Below, one piece after another: positions 16,094-28,838 of a stretch of DNA of 64,000 nucleotides; position 1 is the first letter of the stretch, and each line of letters opens with the position of its first letter. Source of the DNA: Bradyrhizobium tropiciagri (GTDB lineage: Bacteria; Pseudomonadota; Alphaproteobacteria; Rhizobiales; Xanthobacteraceae); contig NZ_JAFCKH010000006.1 in the NCBI RefSeq assembly GCF_018130505.1, positions 372,001 through 436,000 of the forward strand. Reading direction: 5' to 3'. The position numbers were made by a program, and so were the translations under genes. The notes under the pieces are model-generated. The model had not been told where the DNA came from and did not search any database. It worked only from the letters and a program-made list of their open reading frames with translations.

Positions 16094-19000
16094 AAGCGCC
16101 GCCCGATTATGCCGAGATCGGCATCACCAGCAATTTCTCCTTCCTGCGCGGCGGCTCCGATCCGCGCGCCTATGTGCATCAGGCGAGCGAACTGAAGATC
16201 CCCGTGATCGGGATCGCCGATCACAACACGCTGGCAGGCGTGGTGCGCGCCTGGAAGGAGCTCGACAGCGACAAGGTGGTGCATCCGCCGAAGCTTTTGG
16301 TCGGCGCCCGCATCGTCTTCATCGACGGCACGCCCGACATCCTGGTCTATCCGCGCGACCGCGCGGCCTACGGCCGGCTCTGCCAGTTGCTCACCCGCGG
16401 CAAGCGCGGCGATGACATTACACGCATCGAGAAAGGCGACTGCCGCCTCACGCTGTCCGATCTCATCGACTTCGCCGAGGGCCAGCTCCTGGTGCTCGCG
16501 CTGCCGCATCGCTTCGACGAGGTGAAATCGCACGACCTGCTCGCGCGCCTGAAGGCAAGCGCCGCCGACGGCGTCTGGCTCGCCGCCAGCCTGCTCTATC
16601 GCGGCGATGACAGACGCCGCCTGGCGCGGCTGCACGATCTCGCAACCAGGGCCGACGTGCCGATGCTCGCCACCAACGAGGTGCTCTACCATCATCCCGC
16701 ACGCCGTCCGTTGCAGGACGTGCTGACGTGTATTCGCGAGAAGACCACGATCGAGGCTGTTGGACGCAAGCTCGAGGCCAATGCCGAGCGGCATCTCAAG
16801 CCGGCGCATGAAATGGCCCGGCTGTTCCGCGACTGGCCCGAGGCCATCGCCGAGACCATGCGCTTCGCGGCGCGCATCTCTTTCGCGCTCGACCAGCTCA
16901 AATACCAGTATCCCGACGAGCCGGTGCCGCCGGGCAAGACCGCTCAGCAGCATCTGGAGGACCTGACCTGGGCCGGCGTGGATACCTATTTCGACGGCGA
17001 GATCGACGACAAGCTTCGCGCCACGCTGAACAAGGAGCTCGCGCTGATCGCCGAGCTGAAATACGCGCACTACTTCCTCACCGTGCACGACATCGTCCAT
17101 TACGCCCGCAGCCAGGGCATCCTGTGCCAGGGCAGGGGCTCGGCGGCGAATTCGGCGGTGTGCTACGTGCTCGGCATCACCTCGGTCGATCCGACCAAGG
17201 TCGATCTCCTGTTCGAGCGCTTCATCTCCAAGGAGCGGCTGGAGCCGCCCGACATCGACGTCGATTTCGAGCACGTCAGGCGCGAGGAGGTGATGCAATA
17301 TGTCTACCGCCGCTACGGCCGGCATCGCGCCGCCATCATCGCCACCGTCATCCATTATCGCCCGCGCAGCGCGATCCGCGACGTCGGCAAGGCGCTTGGG
17401 CTGACGGAGGACGTCACCGCCGCGCTCGCCGACACCGTGTGGGGCAGCTGGGGCAAGGGCCTCAACGAGATGCAGGTGCGGCAGGCCGGGCTCGACCCGA
17501 AGAATGCGATGATCAACCTCGCGGTCGAGCTCGCCACCGAGCTGATCGAGTTTCCGCGCCATCTCTCGCAGCATGTCGGCGGCTATGTGCTGACCCAGGA
17601 CCGGCTCGACACCTATGTGCCGATCGGCAATGCCGCGATGGACGACCGCACCTTCATCGAATGGGACAAGGACGACGTCGACGCGCTCAACATGATGAAG
17701 GTCGACGTGCTCGCGCTGGGCATGCTGACCTGCATCCGCAAATGCTTCGACCTGATCGACCTGCACAAGAACGCGCGCTGGGCGCTCGCCACCGTCCCGC
17801 AGGATGACGAGGACGTTTACGAAATGTTGTGCCGCGGCGAGTCGCTCGGCGTGTTCCAGGTCGAGAGCCGCGCCCAGATGAACATGCTGCCGCGCCTGAA
17901 GCCGCGAACCTTCTACGACCTCGTCATCGAGGTCGCGATCGTGCGTCCCGGCCCGATCCAGGGCGACATGGTGCATCCCTATTTGCGGCGGCGGAACGGG
18001 CAGGAGCTGGTGAGCTATCCCTCGCCGTCGCCCGATCACGGGCCGCCGGACGAGCTCTACAACGTGCTGCACAAGACGCTCGGCGTGCCGCTGTTCCAGG
18101 AGCAGGCGATGCGGATCGCGATCGAGGCGGCGAAGTTCACCTCCGAGGAGGCCAACGGCCTGCGCCGCTCGATGGCGACCTTCCGCAACCTCGGCACCAT
18201 CGGCAGCTACGAGGACAAGCTGGTCGGCAACATGGTCGCGCGCGGCTACTCGCCCGACTTCGCCCGCAGCTGCTTCGACCAGATCAAGGGCTTTGGCAGT
18301 TACGGCTTCCCGGAAAGCCACGCCGCGAGCTTTGCGCAGCTGGTCTACATCTCCTCATGGCTGAAGCACCATCATCCCGACGCGTTCTGCTGCGGCCTGC
18401 TCAACTCGCAGCCGATGGGCTTCTACGCCCCGGCCCAGATCGTCGGCGACGCCCGGAAGAATGGCGTCACCGTGCGCGAGGTCGACGTCTCCCATAGCTT
18501 CGCGCAGAACACGCTGGAGAAGCGGGATGGAAAATACTGCGCGGTGCGGCTCGGCTTTCGCCAGATCGATGGTTTCCACTGGCTCGATGAGGATGAGGAG
18601 CGGCTGAAACGTATCCAATCGTCATTCCGGGGCGCGCACAGCGCGAACCCGGAATCCATTCCTCAGCAGGGTTGTGGCCCAATGGATTCCGGGCTCTCGC
18701 TTCGCGAGCCCCGGAATGACGATGGGGCGAAAGACTGGGCTGACCGCATCGTCGCCGCGCGTAACCGAAAGCCCTTCACCTCGCTGGAAGACTTCGCCCG
18801 CGACACGGCGCTGCCGAAACGCGCGCTGATCTTGCTCGCCGATGCCGATGCGTTCCGCTCACTCGGGCTCGACCGCCGCGAGGCGCTGTGGGCAGTGCGG
18901 CGGCTGCCCGACGACGTGCCGCTGCCGCTGTTCGAGGCGGCCACCGCGCGCGAGCAGCCGGACGAGGGCGCACAACCGCTGCCGGAGATGCCGCGCCCCG

Positions 19001-19545
19001 AGCAGGTGGTCGCCGACTATCAGACTATCCGCCTGTCGCTGAAGGGCCATCCGATGGAATTCCTGCGCGAGAGCTTCACGAGGGAGCGCATCGTCGCCTG
19101 CGCGACGATCAACCAGAGCAACGACCGCCGCAGCGTCCGCTGCGCCGGCGTGGTGCTGGTGCGGCAGCGGCCCGGCAGCGCCAAGGGCGTCGTGTTCATG
19201 ACGCTGGAGGACGAGACCGGCATCGCCAACATCGTGGTATGGCCGAAGGTGATGGAGCAGTATCGCAAGGAGGTGATGGGCGCGCGGCTGATCCTGGTCG
19301 AGGGCTACATTCAGAGCAGCCCGGAAGGCGTCACCCATCTGGTGGCGCAGCGCATGACCGACCGCTCCCACGATTTGATCGGCCTCGCCAACGAATCGTT
19401 GTCCCGCAAGCATCCGGTGCCGGCCGGCCCCGCGCTGATCGAGCCGCTCAACGACGACCGCCGCGACCACGGCGAGAACTCCCCGCAAAAAATCCGCCAT
19501 CCCCGCGATGTCCGCATCCTGCCGCCGTCACGGGATTTCCATTGA
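16090..19545 (+). CDS. dnaE2: Error-prone DNA polymerase DnaE2
   Basis: A 1151-residue C-family polymerase alpha-subunit paralogue, the catalytic part of the SOS mutasome. The PHP domain starts at residue about 10 (NFSFLRGGSDP, GIADHNTL). The polymerase acidic motif PDIDVDFEH is near residue 393. An OB-fold follows near residue 1015. The ATG at 16090 overlaps the imuB stop. Residues about 844-877 are encoded by a 102-base inverted repeat of an intergenic family, inserted in frame between the helix-hairpin-helix region and the segment TSLEDFARDTALPK. The protein otherwise reads full-length. Confidence 0.95.
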   Translation: MKAPPDYAEIGITSNFSFLRGGSDPRAYVHQASELKIPVIGIADHNTLAGVVRAWKELDSDKVVHPPKLLVGARIVFIDGTPDILVYPRDRAAYGRLCQLLTRGKRGDDITRIEKGDCRLTLSDLIDFAEGQLLVLALPHRFDEVKSHDLLARLKASAADGVWLAASLLYRGDDRRRLARLHDLATRADVPMLATNEVLYHHPARRPLQDVLTCIREKTTIEAVGRKLEANAERHLKPAHEMARLFRDWPEAIAETMRFAARISFALDQLKYQYPDEPVPPGKTAQQHLEDLTWAGVDTYFDGEIDDKLRATLNKELALIAELKYAHYFLTVHDIVHYARSQGILCQGRGSAANSAVCYVLGITSVDPTKVDLLFERFISKERLEPPDIDVDFEHVRREEVMQYVYRRYGRHRAAIIATVIHYRPRSAIRDVGKALGLTEDVTAALADTVWGSWGKGLNEMQVRQAGLDPKNAMINLAVELATELIEFPRHLSQHVGGYVLTQDRLDTYVPIGNAAMDDRTFIEWDKDDVDALNMMKVDVLALGMLTCIRKCFDLIDLHKNARWALATVPQDDEDVYEMLCRGESLGVFQVESRAQMNMLPRLKPRTFYDLVIEVAIVRPGPIQGDMVHPYLRRRNGQELVSYPSPSPDHGPPDELYNVLHKTLGVPLFQEQAMRIAIEAAKFTSEEANGLRRSMATFRNLGTIGSYEDKLVGNMVARGYSPDFARSCFDQIKGFGSYGFPESHAASFAQLVYISSWLKHHHPDAFCCGLLNSQPMGFYAPAQIVGDARKNGVTVREVDVSHSFAQNTLEKRDGKYCAVRLGFRQIDGFHWLDEDEERLKRIQSSFRGAHSANPESIPQQGCGPMDSGLSLREPRNDDGAKDWADRIVAARNRKPFTSLEDFARDTALPKRALILLADADAFRSLGLDRREALWAVRRLPDDVPLPLFEAATAREQPDEGAQPLPEMPRPEQVVADYQTIRLSLKGHPMEFLRESFTRERIVACATINQSNDRRSVRCAGVVLVRQRPGSAKGVVFMTLEDETGIANIVVWPKVMEQYRKEVMGARLILVEGYIQSSPEGVTHLVAQRMTDRSHDLIGLANESLSRKHPVPAGPALIEPLNDDRRDHGENSPQKIRHPRDVRILPPSRDFH
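18620..18721. repeat. 102-base inverted repeat inserted in frame in dnaE2
   Basis: Outer arms CGTCATTCCGGGGC (18620-18633) and GCCCCGGAATGACG (18708-18721) are perfect over 14 bases. Inner arms CCCGGAATCCATT and AATGGATTCCGGG (ending 18660 and 18693) are also perfect. The length of 102 bases is 34 codons, so the reading frame is preserved with no stop. Confidence 0.9.
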
Positions 19546-19564
19546 TTCAGCCGTCATTGCACAC

Positions 19565-19669
19565 TGTCATCGCCCGGCTCGACCGGGCGATCCAGTACGC
19601 CGCGGCCTCTCGGTTCAAGCACCGCTGCCTCTGGAATACTGGATCACCCGGTCAAGCCGGGTGATGACA
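19565..19669. repeat. Dispersed inverted repeat after dnaE2 (TGTCATCGCCCGG family)
   Basis: TGTCATC (19565-19571) faces GATGACA (19663-19669). Inner parts pair as CCGGGCGATCCAGTA with TACTGGATCACCCGG. It may end the imuAB-dnaE2 transcript. Confidence 0.75.
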
Positions 19670-19704
19670 CTGTGTTTGGCGGGCGCTCGCGCAACTAACT
19701 CAGT

Positions 19705-19769
19705 GTCGTCCTGGCGAAAGCCAGGACCCATTACCCCGAATGGCAATTGTCGGATGACGCCAGGACGAC
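19705..19769. repeat. Dispersed inverted repeat, GTCGTCCTGGCG family
   Basis: Perfect 12-base arms at 19705-19716 and 19758-19769. It sits between the repeat at 19565 and the end of the leftward small membrane-protein gene, so two different repeat families lie in tandem at this convergent junction. Confidence 0.75.
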
Positions 19770-19785
19770 GCGCCGCCGTCGCCCA

Positions 19786-20073
19786 CTACTCCACCGAAGC
19801 TCCCACCGGCGGTCCGCCCGGCGGGCGGTGCAGGAAGGTCAGTGATGCGTAGGCGCCGACCCAGGAGCCGATCGCGGCGAAGGCGACGTAGACCCAGTTT
19901 TCGGTGTAGCTGATCACCGCATAGGACGACAGCAGATACCAGATGCTGCTCCAGGTCGCCGCCGGCACGCGCTTGCGGGCGACGACAGCTGACGTGAACA
20001 TGACATAGACGGCGTCGGTGCCGGCGGTCGCGAGGAAAACCGCGCCGGCGGTGAGGGGATCGATGGCAGCCAT
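19786..20073 (-). CDS. Small membrane protein, function unknown
   Basis: A 95-residue protein from the ATG at 20071-20073. Three hydrophobic segments are visible (AGAVFLATAGTDAVYVMF, SIWYLLSSYAVISY, and WVYVAFAAIGSWVGAYASL). The basic loop ARKRVPAATW after the first helix suggests orientation. I do not recognise the family. It diverges from the CoA-transferase pseudogene. Confidence 0.65.
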   Translation of the reverse strand: MAAIDPLTAGAVFLATAGTDAVYVMFTSAVVARKRVPAATWSSIWYLLSSYAVISYTENWVYVAFAAIGSWVGAYASLTFLHRPPGGPPVGASVE

Positions 20074-20180
20074 TGCAACTCCTGTTCGGGTCGGGCAGAG
20101 CAGGACATGATGAGACAATCAAGCACCGCCTTTTTGTCATCATGCTCGCGCATAGAACAACCGTAAAAGAGGAAACGCGC

Positions 20181-21531
20181 ATGCAAGACGTCCGAGAAAT
20201 CCTCGCCGACATCTGGACCGGCGCCGATGGCGCTCCGGCCGCGCTCGATGCGGTCACGCTGACCGGCAGCGAGCCGCAACTGCCGTCGACGTTTCGCGTC
20301 GCCGCGGCGGCGCAGGCGAGCATCGCCGCCGCCGGCCTTGCCGCTGCCGAAATCTGGAGAGCGCGCAGCGGCGAGGCGCAGCAGGTGGCGGTCGACATGC
20401 GCCACGCCGTCGTCGAGTGCCGCAGCGAGCGCTATCTGCGCGTCGACGACAAGCCGCCGCCGCCGACCTGGGACAAGATCGCCGGCGTCTACCGCGTCCG
20501 CGACGGCTTCGTCCGCCTCCACACCAATTTCCCTCATCACCGCGACGCCGTCTGCAGGGTCCTGAACTGCAACGCCGAGCGCGACGACGTGCAGGCCGCA
20601 TTGTTGCAATGGGACGGCGAGGCGTTCGAGACCGCGGCCTATGCTGCCGGCGGCGTCGTCGCGAAGATGCGCTCCTATGACGAATGGTCGGCGACGCCGC
20701 ATGCGAAGCAACTGGCGACACTGCCGCTGATCTCGATCGAGAAGATCGGCGAGGCCGCGCCAAAGCCCTGGCCGGCGGGAACGCGGCCGCTGGCCGGGAT
20801 CCGCGTGCTCGACCTGTCGCGCGTGATCGCCGGTCCGGTCGCCGGGCGCACGCTTGCGGCCCATGGCGCCGACGTGCTGCTGATCTCGAGCCCCGATCTG
20901 CCGGCGATCCCGTGGCTCACCATCGACACCGGCCGCGGCAAGCTCTCGGCTTACACCAAGCTGACGACCGAGGAGGGCCGGCTCGCAGGGCTATCGTCCG
21001 CAGGCGATCGCCCGGCTCGGCTTCTCGGCGGAGGAGGCGGCGCGTATCAATCCCGGCATCGTCTATGTGACACTGTCGGCCTACGGCCATGCCGGACCGT
21101 GGGCGGAACGCCGCGGTTTCGACTCCCTGGTGCAGACCACGACCGGCTTCAACCATGCCGAAGGGCAGGCGACCGGCGTCGATGGTCCGAAGGAATTGCC
21201 GGCCCAGATGCTCGACCACGCCACCGGCTATTTCATGGCATTCGGCGCCATGATGGCCAAGGCGCGGCAGGCCCGCGAGGGCGGCAGCTGGCACGTCCGG
21301 GTCTCGCTGGCACAAACCGGGCGCTGGCTGTGGAATCTCGGCCGCGTCGCGGGCGGCCTTTCGGCCGAAGACCTGAAGGCCGATACGGTCGCGCCCTACA
21401 TGGAAGCCCTTGCATCCGGTTTTGGCACATTGAGCTCGGTCCGGCACGCAGCCGCGCTGCCGAAAACCCCGGCCCGTTGGAGCCGTCCGGCGGTGCCGCT
21501 CGGCAGCCATCCCCCGGAGTTTCCCGGATGA
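20181..21531 (+). pseudogene. Family III CoA-transferase (CaiB/BaiF type), broken by internal deletion
   Basis: From the ATG at 20181 (AGAGGA upstream) the frame reads a CoA-transferase up to TKLTTEEGRL near 20984, then becomes unrelated sequence. The family resumes in a second frame as QGYRPQAIARLGF from 20986 through VTLSAYGHAGPWAERRGFDSL to a stop at 21529-21531. Relatives have about 14 residues between these two points, so some 40 bases were probably lost, which also shifts the frame. The second part alone has no start signal. Active enzyme is unlikely unless this is an assembly error. Confidence 0.82.
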
Positions 21532-21682
21532 TGCATTCAGCCGCCGTTCAGGCTATTCGAACTTTAACCTCACCTGCTGACGTCGTGCGATTTTTATCTT
21601 GTTTGCCGCGCCAATTCGGCACTATTAGCGCACCGCTGGGGCCGTCCCGCCGGAAGCTGAAACAATCGAGCCCCCGGACCGC

Positions 21683-22930
21683 ATGCTGAAAGAGCTTACC
21701 AAGGGAATGCAGAGCTTTAGCCGCAAACGCCTCGGGGCGGTCGTGGTCGTGCTGGCGGTCGCCGGCGCGAGCGCTTACGGCTATGAGCGTTTCAGCACAG
21801 ACAAACAGACACCTTCGGAAGTCTCCAGCCAGTCGCGCAAGGGCGCCTCGCGCTACACCCCGACGCCGGCCGAGTGGGCCAGCCTGACCTTCCAGACCGT
21901 CAAGGAGCACACCTTCCGCTCCGAGCTCGTCACCGAGGGCAAGATCGGGATCGACGAGGACCGCTCCACCCCGGTGTACTCGCCCTATACCGGCCGCGTC
22001 ACCCGCCTGATGGTGCGGCCGGGCGATGCCGTGGTGAAGGGCCAGCCGCTGTTCGTGATCGAGGCGGCCGACACCGTGCAGGCGCAGAACGACTACATCG
22101 CGGCGATGACCGGCCTCAACAAGGCGCAGTCGGCGCTCGACCTCGCGCAGATCCAGGAGAAGCGCGCCAAGGATCTGTCCGAGGGCAAGGCGATCCCGCT
22201 GAAGGACTATCAGCAGGCGCAGGCGGCGCTGGTGCAGGCGCAGAACGACGCGCGCTCGACGCAGACGCAGCTCGAGGCGGCGCAGAACAAGCTGCGCATC
22301 CTCGGCTTCGCCGACGACGCCATCACGACGCTGCAGCAGAAGGGCCGCCTCAATCCGGAGACGACGGTGTTCGCGCCGATCGGCGGCACCGTGGTGCAGC
22401 GCAAGGCCGGTCCCGGCCAGTATGTCGCGACCGGCGCCAGCGATCCGGTCTACGTGATCGGCGATCTCTCCACCGTGTGGCTGATCGCCTACGTCCGCGA
22501 GTCCGACGCCGACAACGTCGCGGTCGGGCAGGACGTCACCTTCAGCGTGATGGCGCTGCCGGGCCGCCTGCTGAACGCCCGGGTCAACTATGTCGCCGCC
22601 GCGATCGACCCGACCTCGCGCCGTCTTTTGGTCCGCGCCACCATCGACAATGTGGACAATCGCCTGAAGCCCGAGATGTTCGCCAATGTGACGCTGTTCT
22701 CCAAGGGCGATCACCCCGCGGTCGGCGTGCCCAAGCAGTCGCTGATCTACGAGGGCGACCAGGTGCGCGTCTGGGTCGCCCGCACCGACGACAAGACCAT
22801 CGAGCTGCGCCAGATCAAGCCCGGCCTCATCAACGGCGACCTCGTCGAGGTCGCCGGCAATCTCAAGCCGGGCGAGCAGATCGTGACGAAGGGAAGCCTC
22901 TTCATCGACCGTGCCGCCTCCGGCACGTAA
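21683..22930 (+). CDS. RND efflux periplasmic adaptor (CzcB/CusB-like membrane fusion protein)
   Basis: A 415-residue membrane-fusion protein. Residues 17-35 form an N-terminal membrane anchor or signal (LGAVVVVLAVAGASAYGY). A lipoyl half-motif is near VYSPYTGRVTRLMVRPGDAV, a long coiled-coil hairpin spans about 130-215 (Gln/Ala-rich), and the second lipoyl half is VFAPIGGTVVQRKAGPGQYV. Beta-barrel and membrane-proximal domains follow. It couples the RND pump 30 bases downstream to an outer-membrane channel. The metal or drug is not identifiable from the adaptor alone. Confidence 0.9.
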   Translation: MLKELTKGMQSFSRKRLGAVVVVLAVAGASAYGYERFSTDKQTPSEVSSQSRKGASRYTPTPAEWASLTFQTVKEHTFRSELVTEGKIGIDEDRSTPVYSPYTGRVTRLMVRPGDAVVKGQPLFVIEAADTVQAQNDYIAAMTGLNKAQSALDLAQIQEKRAKDLSEGKAIPLKDYQQAQAALVQAQNDARSTQTQLEAAQNKLRILGFADDAITTLQQKGRLNPETTVFAPIGGTVVQRKAGPGQYVATGASDPVYVIGDLSTVWLIAYVRESDADNVAVGQDVTFSVMALPGRLLNARVNYVAAAIDPTSRRLLVRATIDNVDNRLKPEMFANVTLFSKGDHPAVGVPKQSLIYEGDQVRVWVARTDDKTIELRQIKPGLINGDLVEVAGNLKPGEQIVTKGSLFIDRAASGT

Positions 22931-22960
22931 CTTCCCTTTAGCTGAAAGCGCCGATCTGAA

Positions 22961-26089
<3,129 letters not shown>

Positions 26090-26140
26090 CCGGCCGAAGT
26101 TCGCTTGTGACCCGCTGCGGACCTCACCGGTGGTTTGTGG

Positions 26141-26602
26141 TCATGATTGCGAGCCTGTGAAGCATTCAATGCCGAGACCCAACCCAAGCTCGACGAGCCT
26201 TGCAAGTGTGGAAGGCATTATCTCATCCGACAAATACCCGTCGCCAAAGAATTGGATGATGATGCAGGCCTGTCCGCCCGTTGACTTAACATCTGCGAAA
26301 AACGCTCTGTGAGGCTCAAGGCGATCCAGCAACCTCGTGATCTCTGCGGCATACCACTGATCCGTGACGCTGCACTCGACACAATGCCTCCACCGCGTAT
26401 CGCGGTAGTTTCCCGCAAGCGGAGTGCCTTTTGGCGTCTTCCTGAGGTCTCCGACGCGGTGAGAATTGTGAGCTACCAGACCAAGTGCTGAGCTGATGTC
26501 TGCTGGGTCCATCGTCGGGTGTATAATGAAGAGTTCGACATGGAAGCGCCGTGTCGCCCCCTCTTGTTCGGGACCTATGCCTTCTTGCTTCACCTTGCGC
26601 AC
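26141..26602 (-). CDS. DUF4279 domain protein
   Basis: A 153-residue protein. The core includes FHVELFIIHPTMDPADISSALGL near residue 20, HCVECSVTDQWYAAEITRLLDRL near 70 and CIIIQFFGDGYLSDEIMPSTLARL near 112, which matches the DUF4279 pattern. The start given is GTG at 26600-26602; a later start is possible. DUF4279 proteins occur often near toxin or contact-inhibition immunity genes, but no effector is visible here. The function is unknown. Confidence 0.7.
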   Translation of the reverse strand: MRKVKQEGIGPEQEGATRRFHVELFIIHPTMDPADISSALGLVAHNSHRVGDLRKTPKGTPLAGNYRDTRWRHCVECSVTDQWYAAEITRLLDRLEPHRAFFADVKSTGGQACIIIQFFGDGYLSDEIMPSTLARLVELGLGLGIECFTGSQS

Positions 26603-26710
26603 CTTGTTTCGCCCTTGGCCACATCGCGCGGGCAGGAGACCATCCTTGACGCGTTGTGGCTTAAATTGAAGGGGGCTCGTGACCCGAAGCGGTCGTTAGG
26701 CTCTCTTCCT

Positions 26711-27274
26711 ATCGTCAGCCGAAACGTAGAGGCTTCCTGGCGTTCGCGCACACCTTCTCCTTTAACGTGCTCGTAGTTTTGTACACGCCTATGAGCTCCT
26801 GAGTAAGCCGGTGGGAAAAGCCACACTTCTTGCCTTGCCCTCCTGGTGGGCTCCGCCTTTTCGTCTACTTCATTCTTCAAAGCCGAGTACTGCTGCTTGC
26901 ACTCGCTGATCGTCTGCTCTGTGGGCGCGGCGGCACCGGATGCACTCAGTTTTGGTGCGGCCGTCAAGTGCGTCGAGCATAGTGAGAGGACGAACGCCAA
27001 GACAGCGACGAACATCGCGCGTTTGGGGCGGGCCAAGTGATCCAACTCCCTTGCTGACTTCCGTCCGGTGATGGTGCACTCCATTTGCCTGAAGCCAATA
27101 AGAATCAACCAAAGATAGGCAACTAAAGATCAGACACGCTGTAATTAAACTTGATAATGTTTAGGATCGGGCCCTTGCCGGACCTAGCCCCAGAGTGCCG
27201 GCATGGCTGCGTTCGGGAGGATAGCCGACCAAGGTGAGCGGGCCGCGATGGTCGGCTTTTGACCCGAAGCGGAC
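26711..27274. repeat. Duplicated segment, copy 1 (direct repeat of 30000-30651)
   Basis: Near-identical to 30000-30651 in the same orientation from ATCGTCAGCCGAAACG to the TCGGCTTTTGACCC motif. Compared with copy 2 it lacks 92 bases (junction after CACACTTCTT near 26830) and has 9 extra bases (AAGGTGAGC) near 27231. Confidence 0.88.
26715..27084 (-). pseudogene. Small exported protein, copy 1, disrupted by 92-base deletion
   Basis: Reads a signal peptide (MFVAVLAFVLSLCS, cleavage near LTAAP), then KLSASGAAAPTEQTISECKQQYSALKNEVDEKAEP as far as RRARQ. There a 92-base deletion relative to copy 2 removes the middle and shifts the frame, and the open frame runs on to 26590 as unrelated sequence. 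I take the ATG at 27082-27084; an inner ATG at 27013-27015 is possible. The rebuilt parent protein has about 153 residues and is of no known family. Confidence 0.75.
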
Positions 27275-27344
27275 GAGGTCAGATGGGAAAGGCAGCAAGC
27301 ACGCGAGGACAAAACGGCCATTGAGTCTTCCATCGTCGCAAAGG

Positions 27345-27797
27345 TTACTTGTAGTCCTCCCAGCGCCAAAAACTCAGAAATACCTTTTCCCCGCCAATCA
27401 CCCGAAAATCCTGTCCGGCAAAACCGCCAATCGTTCGGAAGTCGCCTCCAACATAATAGGTGCCCTTAGCGAACTCCTCAAATTTCGCTTTGTCATTTGG
27501 GAAGAGCCTTCCGCATCGATCTCCTTCCCAGCCTGTTCTAACAACGAAGATTTGCCCCTCATTGAAACCTCTTAGGGCTTCAATGACGCGAACACGGATG
27601 CGCCCCGTCTCTCGCCAGCTATCATCGTGCGCCCAATCTGGCCGGACGAGTTTTAGCGGCTGAACTCTAGCGACCAGCGATTTGCTTTCCCACCTGGTCG
27701 GCAATTTTGGGGACATCGAGCCCGGCCCATATAATACACAGGCGGGAGCGGGCCGGACGACCAACAATGTTGTCACAATCAGAACAAACAGTCTCAT
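27345..27797 (-). CDS. Hypothetical exported protein
   Basis: A 150-residue protein from the ATG at 27795-27797. A signal peptide spans about residues 1-20 (LFVLIVTTLLVVRPAPAC, with the first Cys right after, which might be a lipobox-like site). The mature part includes VRPDWAHDDSW, GEGDRCGRLF-like cysteine-containing sequence and ends with WRWEDYK. I do not recognise the family. Confidence 0.6.
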   Translation of the reverse strand: MRLFVLIVTTLLVVRPAPACVLYGPGSMSPKLPTRWESKSLVARVQPLKLVRPDWAHDDSWRETGRIRVRVIEALRGFNEGQIFVVRTGWEGDRCGRLFPNDKAKFEEFAKGTYYVGGDFRTIGGFAGQDFRVIGGEKVFLSFWRWEDYK

Positions 27798-27951
27798 GCC
27801 CACAGCCTGATCCGATCTTGCCTTCATGACCCTTTGCGGAAGCCGCAACCGGGTCGTTCATCGTTTAGCACCGCGATCCATTTTTTGGTTGACGGAGCGG
27901 ATTCTACAACCTACCGCTGAGTGTCAACGCCCTCGCAGGTTTGACGGCTAT

Positions 27952-28239
27952 ATGACTTACCTTATCGATGCAGCCGTTATCTTCTTCTATGCGATAGCGG
28001 CTTGCGCGATGTTCGGTGCGACTATCGCTCAGGTGAAGTTCATGCAGGCGGCCGGCTTACCTCTTTCAACCTTTATCAGACGACCGTGGACGGGGATGGC
28101 TTTGATGGCTGATCACCGCAAGGTCTTTGCCGCGCCGGGTCAGATCAAGAGGTTCGTGATCTACGGAGCGTTGTTGTTTACGACCTTTGCTGCGTTGGTG
28201 ATTGGACGATCCATTCAGGTAGGTGATTCACCCTTTTGA
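27952..28239 (+). CDS. Hypothetical two-helix membrane protein
   Basis: A 95-residue protein from the ATG at 27952. Two hydrophobic segments are seen, DAAVIFFYAIAACAMFGATI near residue 6 and FVIYGALLFTTFAALVIG near residue 70, joined by a basic loop. The frame is open further upstream but without membrane character. Its gene is followed 42 bases later by another small membrane-protein gene, so the two may form an operon. Confidence 0.55.
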   Translation: MTYLIDAAVIFFYAIAACAMFGATIAQVKFMQAAGLPLSTFIRRPWTGMALMADHRKVFAAPGQIKRFVIYGALLFTTFAALVIGRSIQVGDSPF

Positions 28240-28281
28240 AACGGTCATGCCGCGCAAGGCTGGCTTGAACGAGGACTCTCA

Positions 28282-28613
28282 ATGACAGCCGACCCTTACC
28301 CAACGACGCTTTCACCGAGCATTGGTGTTCCGCTGTCCGTGATTCTCAATTTCTGGGCTCCCGTTGCCGCCCATCAGTTCTCCCGCAGGCTTAAGAGGCT
28401 GAAATGGTGGCCGCATGTGATGGCCATTTTCTGGCAGATTATCTCGATATTCGTCTTTGCTTTTTCCTGCTTCCGGCAATTCCCGCCGACGAAGCTCCGG
28501 GTCCTGGCGATGGCTTTGTGTTGTTTCCCACCTTGCTTTCAGTTGCGCTAGTGCTTCTCGGCTATTGCATAGTGTTGGTATGGAAATTCTTCGCCCTGCT
28601 CGCGCGCCACTAG
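28282..28613 (+). pseudogene. Small membrane protein with frameshift in a T run
   Basis: A good start (GAGGA before the ATG at 28282) opens a frame with hydrophobic segments SVILNFWAPVAA and FWQIISIFVFAF. At the T run 28461-28465 the membrane-protein pattern passes to another frame: one more T would give FAFFLLPAIPADEAPG and continue to LVWKFFALLARH, stopping at 28611-28613. The rebuilt protein has about 110 residues and three or four helices. Without the correction the first frame ends at 28551. True decay and homopolymer error are both possible. Confidence 0.55.
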
Positions 28614-28838
28614 CGTGGCGGTTTCCACATTTCAACAGCGGCGAAATTCGAACAGGTCACCCCGACTTTTGGCGATTGTCAGTTTTTGGCCCATAGCTGA
28701 CGATCTGCATGACCGTCGGGAACGTCGGCTCGTCGAGGAGAACCGGACGTCCCCAGTTCGGTCGCGATTGGCGGCTCGGGACAATTGGAGGTGGTCGGCT
28801 TCTGACCCCTTGCAGACGTCCGCCATCGTGTTGGACTC

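Noticed and set aside
16018-18321. 767-codon open frame on the minus strand
   Set aside because: Antisense to dnaE2, no motif, composition typical of a shadow.
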